Of a stretch of 23,639 bases of DNA, positions 20,415 to 23,639 are shown piece by piece. The stretch covers positions 1 through 23,639 of the IMG/VR virus record IMGVR_UViG_3300025853_000668; one strand, 5' to 3'. Source of the DNA: a virus. Both the position numbers and the translations under genes were made by a program. Within the stretch, counting starts at the first letter, position 1. Each line of letters opens with the position of its first letter. A model generated the notes under the pieces. That model ran no database searches. It was not told the DNA's origin and saw only the letters and a program-made list of their open reading frames with translations.

Positions 20415-20781
20415 TCACTCCTTTTGTTTTTCTTTATTCAAGTGATAAACAATCAAACCTAATGGGTAAAGGGTCATTAATACTAGCATCAACAGGATTA
20501 TATCATAAAGTAGAGATTTGTTTGCTTTAGAAACTCCTTGCTCTTCTTTTATCTTATCATAACAATCAAAGTATGAAAGGTTATCATTATTCATATTGCA
20601 TTTATTTATTTCTGAGTGTGAAAATCTCCCTCCGTGATGGTGTCCACTAGACCCAAAACTTCCCACCACAACAGCTCCTGCTCCTGGACTACTAACACTA
20701 TAAACAAAAGGTGTTAAAAGAAAAATTAGTACTACAACAACTATTAACTTAACCATTTTTATCATAACTCACTCCTTTTGT
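20411..20781 (-). repeat. 17-bp direct repeat flanking the membrane protein gene
   Basis: TAACTCACTCCTTTTGT occurs at 20411-20427 and again at 20765-20781, once at the 3' end of the gene 20415-20765 and once at the 3' end of the DUF1653 gene. On the minus strand both contain AAAAGGAGTGAGTTA, a Shine-Dalgarno-like block; only the second copy now precedes a start codon. Confidence 0.7.
20415..20765 (-). CDS. small exported, membrane-anchored protein
   Basis: 116 residues. N-terminal MIKMVKLIVVVVLIFLLTPFVYS is a signal peptide or anchor; then a Gly/Ser/His-rich stretch (SSPGAGAVVVGSFGSSGHHHGGRFSH), a short domain with two Cys (NKC, FDC), and a C-terminal transmembrane helix (LYDIILLMLVLMTLYPLGLIVYHL) with a charged tail. 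The layout matches the product of 5188-5520 without obvious sequence similarity. ATG 20765 overlaps the upstream stop (ATGA) and has GGAG six bases before it; ATG 20756 is an alternative. A surface role toward host or competing viruses is inference. Confidence 0.65.
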   Translation of the reverse strand: MIKMVKLIVVVVLIFLLTPFVYSVSSPGAGAVVVGSFGSSGHHHGGRFSHSEINKCNMNNDNLSYFDCYDKIKEEQGVSKANKSLLYDIILLMLVLMTLYPLGLIVYHLNKEKQKE

Positions 20782-20968
20782 GTACAGGTTCGAACCGTCT
20801 GATGTAAGTATTGTCTATCTTTATCATCTCATAGAACATTTTCTTAGGTCGGATCTCTATCTTTTCAGAGTTAAGAGGTTTGTACACTACTAACTCTTCT
20901 TTAGTCTCTGTGTGTCTTCCTTCGTAGAGGGTTTCATACAAGTCTCCTTTAAAGTGTCGGTATATCAT
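20762..20968 (-). CDS. DUF1653 family protein
   Basis: 68 residues: MIYRHFKGDLYETLYEGRHT, then ETKEELVVYKPLNSEKIEIRPKKMFYEMI and IDNTYIRRFEPV. This fits the DUF1653 pattern YRHFKGxxYxVLxxAxHTETxExLVVYxxLY...xxxRPxxMFxE.V......RF along its whole length, with the usual size. The fold is a small beta-barrel; a biochemical role is not established. In phages such genes stand among short early or nucleotide-metabolism genes. It precedes the membrane protein gene with a four-base overlap. Confidence 0.8.
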   Translation of the reverse strand: MIYRHFKGDLYETLYEGRHTETKEELVVYKPLNSEKIEIRPKKMFYEMIKIDNTYIRRFEPVHKRSEL

Positions 20969-20979
20969 TTGGTATATAA

Positions 20980-21171
20980 TTAGGCGAAACTTACAGTCTC
21001 GTCTGCAATATTTGGACCTTTATTTGTTTCTAAAACTATTTCTTTTGCATAAGCAACTTCTGCATTCTTCTCTAGTATTATACTTTCAGATACAGCTTTA
21101 CAATTTGTAAAATTTATTTCATACTGCTTGCCTTCTTTTTTACATATTACTGTCAATTTTTTTATTTCCAT
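20980..21171 (-). CDS. hypothetical protein
   Basis: 63 residues: MEIKKLTVICKKEGKQYEIN followed by FTNCKAVSESIILEKNAEVA and YAKEIVLETNKGPNIADETV. Mainly beta-strand pattern, two Cys (C10, C24), no membrane segment. The start follows the A-rich run AGAAAAAATGG that marks most minus-strand starts here. It lies 11 bases upstream of the DUF1653 gene in the same operon. Not recognised. Confidence 0.6.
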   Translation of the reverse strand: MEIKKLTVICKKEGKQYEINFTNCKAVSESIILEKNAEVAYAKEIVLETNKGPNIADETVSFA

Positions 21172-21190
21172 TTTTTCTAATATTTATCTC

Positions 21191-21427
21191 CTAATTGTCA
21201 ATATTATCAATCTCCTTTTGTAATTCTTCTTCTGTTATATCAAAAAACTTCATCCACATCTTAAAAGCAGGATGTTCTAAAGCTAAACAACAACCTACAG
21301 CCCACTTAATAGCTTCAGCTCTTAGTTCTTGCTCTAATTCATTAACACCATCAAAAAAAGAATTATCAAATGCAGAATCTCTAGGAGAGATAAGTATATC
21401 TTTTTTTAAATCTTTTAACGTTTTCAT
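21191..21427 (-). CDS. hypothetical helical protein
   Basis: 78 residues, acidic and helical: MKTLKDLKKDILISPRDSAF, then DNSFFDGVNELEQELRAEAIKWAVGC and CLALEHPAFKMWMKFFDITEEELQKEIDNI. It has adjacent Cys residues (GCC) and no membrane segment. It follows the GGDEF gene after about 20 bases in the same operon and so would be co-expressed with it. The LRAEAIKWxxxC phrase is reminiscent of short phage proteins of unknown role. Confidence 0.6.
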   Translation of the reverse strand: MKTLKDLKKDILISPRDSAFDNSFFDGVNELEQELRAEAIKWAVGCCLALEHPAFKMWMKFFDITEEELQKEIDNIDN

Positions 21428-21447
21428 TTTTTCTTATTTCCATCCTT

Positions 21448-22026
21448 CTAATAAACATCCCTCGCAATATCTATCGTTCCTTTGTTTCTACCAGTGGTTT
21501 TTGACCTGTATAGAGCGTTATCTGCTTGTCTTAGCAAGATCTCAGGGCTGGTCATTTCGTGTGGCTTCTTAGTACTAACACCGTAAGAAATAGTAATGGG
21601 ACGTTTTAATGGTGCTCCATTATTATACATTTCCTGTATCTCATTACGGAAGTCTTCCATTTGCCACAAAACTTCATCTGAGTATTGACCCGGAAGAATC
21701 ACTGCAAACTCCTCACCACCATATCTATACACACGATCGTCTTTCTTATGGAAGTATTTCTTAGACATGTTCCCCACAGTTTTCAAACATAAGTCTCCTT
21801 CCGGATGTCCATACGTGTCGTTGTATTGTTTGAACAGGTCAATATCAAAAAGCATCAAAGAGAAAGCGTTTTGTTTCTTATTAGCTATTTTTACTTTATT
21901 CTCTAAGGTTTGATCAAAGTGTTTTCTATTATACAAACCGGTTAAGTGGTCTGTAATAAGCTCTTTCTGTAGTTGTTTATGTTCGACTAGTAAATCGTTA
22001 TACATTTTTTTATAAAAATTCTCCAT
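21448..22026 (-). CDS. stand-alone GGDEF-domain protein, predicted diguanylate cyclase
   Basis: 192 residues with a single GGDEF domain after a short coiled helix (1-22). All main motifs are present: DHLTGLYNRKHFD (26-38), FDIDLFKQYNDTYGHPEGD (60-78; metal ligand Asp61, guanine contacts Asn69 and Asp78), RYGGEEFAVILPG (101-113; GGEEF at 103-107), ITISYGVS (144-151) and QADNALYRSKTTGRN (167-181). The family condenses two GTP to cyclic di-GMP. The inhibitory RxxD site is KKDD (94-97), with Lys for Arg, so product inhibition may be weaker. No sensor domain, membrane segment or EAL/HD-GYP domain is attached. Start context is CTAAAAATGG like neighbouring genes, arguing that it is a settled resident. 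A product other than c-di-GMP is possible. Confidence 0.9.
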   Translation of the reverse strand: MENFYKKMYNDLLVEHKQLQKELITDHLTGLYNRKHFDQTLENKVKIANKKQNAFSLMLFDIDLFKQYNDTYGHPEGDLCLKTVGNMSKKYFHKKDDRVYRYGGEEFAVILPGQYSDEVLWQMEDFRNEIQEMYNNGAPLKRPITISYGVSTKKPHEMTSPEILLRQADNALYRSKTTGRNKGTIDIARDVY

Positions 22027-22052
22027 TTTTAGTGTTTAATTATTTTTGTGTT

Positions 22053-22409
22053 TTACTCTATCTTATACTTCTGGTTGATCCAGGTGATCATGTCTTCTTT
22101 GAAGGGTGGGATGTATTCCGCAAAACCTAAAGGAGCACGCTCTTGTCTTTCGTATATTTGTTTAGTATTTTGCCACACGTTCTCAAGATAATTTATCTCG
22201 GTTACGAGCGGTAAAACTTTATCATGCAAAAGATTATCGTAATGCCTGATAAGATGGTAGTCCATACTAGTTTTTTTCAACTGGAGCAAGATCTCATGTT
22301 CTAAATCTGAGAATTTCTCCGCGTCGTCTTGCATAAGCTCCACGTCGTCCCTCTTATAAAACTCGGTAAACTTGTTCAAATTATAATTTGTATTTTTATA
22401 TCTTAACAT
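22053..22409 (-). CDS. hypothetical helical protein
   Basis: 118 residues, mostly helical and charged: MLRYKNTNYNLNKFTEFYKR, a long helix region (QDDAEKFSDLEHEILLQLKK, YHLIRHYDNLLHDKVLPLVTEIN) and a C-terminal part with PPFKEDMITWINQKYKIE. No Cys or membrane segment. It lies just upstream of the GGDEF gene and overlaps the next upstream gene by 14 bases, so the three genes share a transcript. It might be a partner or regulator of the cyclase, but nothing in the sequence shows that. Confidence 0.6.
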   Translation of the reverse strand: MLRYKNTNYNLNKFTEFYKRDDVELMQDDAEKFSDLEHEILLQLKKTSMDYHLIRHYDNLLHDKVLPLVTEINYLENVWQNTKQIYERQERAPLGFAEYIPPFKEDMITWINQKYKIE

Positions 22410-22803
22410 TTTTTAATTGTTTTAAGACCTTTAGACATTCTTTATATATTTCTTTAGAGGTCCACTTCTTATTATTCTTTTCCCATTCAAACCCTTCTTC
22501 TCCAATACTATAACCGTGAAAGTCGTCACAATGTCCGTAATCCCAACCTAAAAACCAGGTATCAGAATGAAAGCCTTGTAATCCTTTATTAGCATAAGTT
22601 AAACCACCGTGACAGTTAATGTGAAGTTCTTGACCAGTTTCCGTATAGTCATAACTTTTATTATTGTAAGGATGCTCTTTAGGAAGTCCAATATAAGCAC
22701 AAGGATAATGACCGTAATTCATTATTATTATTAGATAATTGTCTATTCTCTCCTCATGTAAACATATCAACTTTCTTTCCTTTGTGTATTTCATCTCTTT
22801 CAT
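22396..22803 (-). CDS. conserved phage protein of unknown function (YxGLPxxHP / HGGLT type)
   Basis: 135 residues. It shows a set of motifs I associate with a widespread uncharacterised phage family: MNYGHYPCAYIGLPKEHPYNNKSYD, LHINCHGGLTYANKG, TWFLGWDYGHCDDFHGYSI and a C-terminal SKEIYKECLKVLKQLKN. The conserved His, Asp and Cys residues (HGGLT, DYGHCDD) could bind metal. The family is found in many bacteriophages, so this gene links the virus to a wider tailed-virus gene pool. It overlaps both neighbours. Confidence 0.7.
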   Translation of the reverse strand: MKEMKYTKERKLICLHEERIDNYLIIIMNYGHYPCAYIGLPKEHPYNNKSYDYTETGQELHINCHGGLTYANKGLQGFHSDTWFLGWDYGHCDDFHGYSIGEEGFEWEKNNKKWTSKEIYKECLKVLKQLKNVKI

Positions 22804-22952
22804 TTTTTAAACATCTCCTTTAATACTTCTTTTAGTGAGTCATCTGAAATAATCCACATAGTTAAAGCAGCCATTAGTTTTGGAATAAAAAGATACAGTG
22901 CTACAGGAAACCCAATAATATTTCTTAAAGCTCTTAAGTATTTATTTTTCAT
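22800..22952 (-). CDS. 50-residue membrane protein
   Basis: Read from ATG 22952: MKNKYLRALRNIIGFPVALY, then LFIPKLMAALTMWIISDDSL and KEVLKEMFKK. One hydrophobic stretch (about residues 12-35) is flanked by a basic N-terminus and a charged C-terminus, so a single membrane span with the N-terminus inside is likely. The start lies three bases after the upstream stop in TAAAAAATG, and its stop overlaps the next ATG (ATGA). Not recognised. Confidence 0.7.
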   Translation of the reverse strand: MKNKYLRALRNIIGFPVALYLFIPKLMAALTMWIISDDSLKEVLKEMFKK

Positions 22953-22955
22953 TTT

Positions 22956-23156
22956 TTAATCATCTATTACTTTAAGCTCTACATCATAATCATCAATAGT
23001 TACAAAATGTAATTCATTTTTTCCACCAGAAATCTTAGCCCAATGATATGTGACATTTATCCAACCAGCCAATTCTATTGCATCTCTATAACTTATAGTA
23101 AAGTCTTTTTCTTTTATTTTATTTTTTATCATCTCAACTATTTCTTGCCTAATCAT
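22956..23156 (-). CDS. hypothetical protein
   Basis: 66 residues: MIRQEIVEMIKNKIKEKDFT, ISYRDAIELAGWINVTYHWAKIS and ELHFVTIDDYDVELKVIDD. Helix-helix-strand-strand pattern, soluble, no Cys. It starts four bases after the upstream stop (TAGAAAAATG) and is followed after three bases by the 50-residue membrane protein gene, consistent with a tightly coupled operon. Not recognised. Confidence 0.6.
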   Translation of the reverse strand: MIRQEIVEMIKNKIKEKDFTISYRDAIELAGWINVTYHWAKISGGKNELHFVTIDDYDVELKVIDD

Positions 23157-23160
23157 TTTT

Positions 23161-23625
23161 CTACCACTGACCGTTACACCAGCCTTCAGCGTTTGGATCG
23201 TTACGAGGTGTGTTTTGATCTGATTGTAACTCGTGACTTTCTAGTCTATAATCGCACAGGTTCTTATATCCGTCACACACATAACAGCCCATGTCTTTGT
23301 AGTTTTTTGTACCTTCTAACCCAGCACGTCTTTCTAGTTCTATGCTTCTTTGATTACGGCTTACGTTATACCACATGCATTTGTTACTCGCAGTGTTTTC
23401 TTTCATTTGATGATTAACATAAAACAAAGTTGCTGATTCTACAGCAGTGTTAAAAAGCTTTCTAAGGTCGTCTGTGATAGGTCTATTCCCCATCTTACAC
23501 TCCATCTCTTGCCTAATGTTATATGCAACGTCGTTAAAGTAATTCATCGCTTTAATCTTCTTCTCCTCAGGTAGGTCTGAGAATTGCATGATCTCTTCTA
23601 ATCTATTTTCATTGTCAATAGTCAT
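23161..23625 (-). CDS. hypothetical Cys-containing protein
   Basis: 154 residues. The N-terminal 75 residues are helical (NRLEEIMQFSDLPEEKKIKAMNYFNDVAYNIRQEME). The C-terminal part contains several Cys and aromatic residues (MGCYVCDGYKNLCDY, EGWCNGQW), possibly a metal site. The ATG lies behind TAATAAAAA near the window edge, so the gene is complete and its promoter or upstream neighbour lies outside. It is the first gene of the visible minus operon. Not recognised. Confidence 0.6.
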   Translation of the reverse strand: MTIDNENRLEEIMQFSDLPEEKKIKAMNYFNDVAYNIRQEMECKMGNRPITDDLRKLFNTAVESATLFYVNHQMKENTASNKCMWYNVSRNQRSIELERRAGLEGTKNYKDMGCYVCDGYKNLCDYRLESHELQSDQNTPRNDPNAEGWCNGQW

Positions 23626-23639
23626 TTTTTATTACTCTT

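Noticed and set aside
1-23639. Bacterial (for example Bacteroidota) phage without Shine-Dalgarno sites
   Set aside because: Lack of Shine-Dalgarno alone would fit, but the repeated TTTATAAA boxes about 26 bases before ATG do not match bacterial -33/-7 or -35/-10 promoters. It is kept as the main alternative.
1-23639. tRNA genes, integrase and attachment sites
   Set aside because: None was recognised on either strand; bases outside the window may hold them.

Overview
The window is a 23.6 kb piece of a tailed-virus genome (Caudoviricetes type), free virus or provirus. It carries most of a head and tail assembly module, several fibre-like genes, a probable lysis pair, and two minus-strand blocks of small accessory genes. 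No integrase, terminase, portal or replication gene is visible; terminase and portal probably lie just left of base 1, because the window opens inside a MuF-type minor head gene. The DNA is AT-rich. The host looks archaeal: many gene starts have a TTTATAAA-like box centred 23-28 bases upstream of the ATG (4387, 6591 minus, 9401, 10086, 10688, 18956), often with an A-rich BRE-like flank. That geometry fits TBP/TFB-dependent, nearly leaderless transcripts and not a bacterial -10 box. Shine-Dalgarno-like sites occur only before some leadered or operon-internal genes. The host phylum cannot be named from this sequence.

Layout. Bases 1-5137 (plus): end of a MuF-like head protein, then a run of fibre or appendage proteins, including one with a C-terminal C1q-like jelly roll. 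Bases 5188-6591 (minus): four small genes, namely a ribbon-helix-helix regulator, a protein made of 8-residue CTF(K/D)TG repeats, an unknown, and a small secreted or membrane protein. Bases 6694-9340 (plus): HK97-gp10-like protein, prohead protease fused to an acidic scaffold-like tail, and HK97-fold major capsid protein. Bases 9341-10085: a free-standing HNH/NUMOD endonuclease with its own promoter behind a terminator-like hairpin. Bases 10086-18925 (plus): capsid-associated small proteins, head-tail connector, tail terminator, tail tube, tail-assembly chaperones joined by a likely -1 frameshift, a short tape measure, tail hub proteins, two paralogous fibre or baseplate proteins and a large adhesin-like protein. 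Bases 18956-19736: a permuted NlpC/P60-type cysteine hydrolase overlapping a one-TM holin-like gene. Bases 19737-19988 hold no protein gene but carry an inverted repeat, TATA boxes and T-tract terminators. Bases 19989-23625 (minus): thirteen small genes, including a DUF1653 protein and a stand-alone GGDEF protein (predicted diguanylate cyclase).

The plus-strand genes would build the capsid, connect it to a tail and release virions. The minus-strand genes look like early or host-interaction genes. The points most worth following are the GGDEF enzyme in a virus with archaeal-type promoters, the A_AAA_AAT frameshift site, the 11-bp phased repeat array before the tail tube gene, the compact non-coding region after the lysis genes, and the recently expanded octapeptide-repeat gene. 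Four small genes (6457-6591 as re-started, 17453-17632, 19989-20162, 22800-22952) were found by reading the sequence directly.
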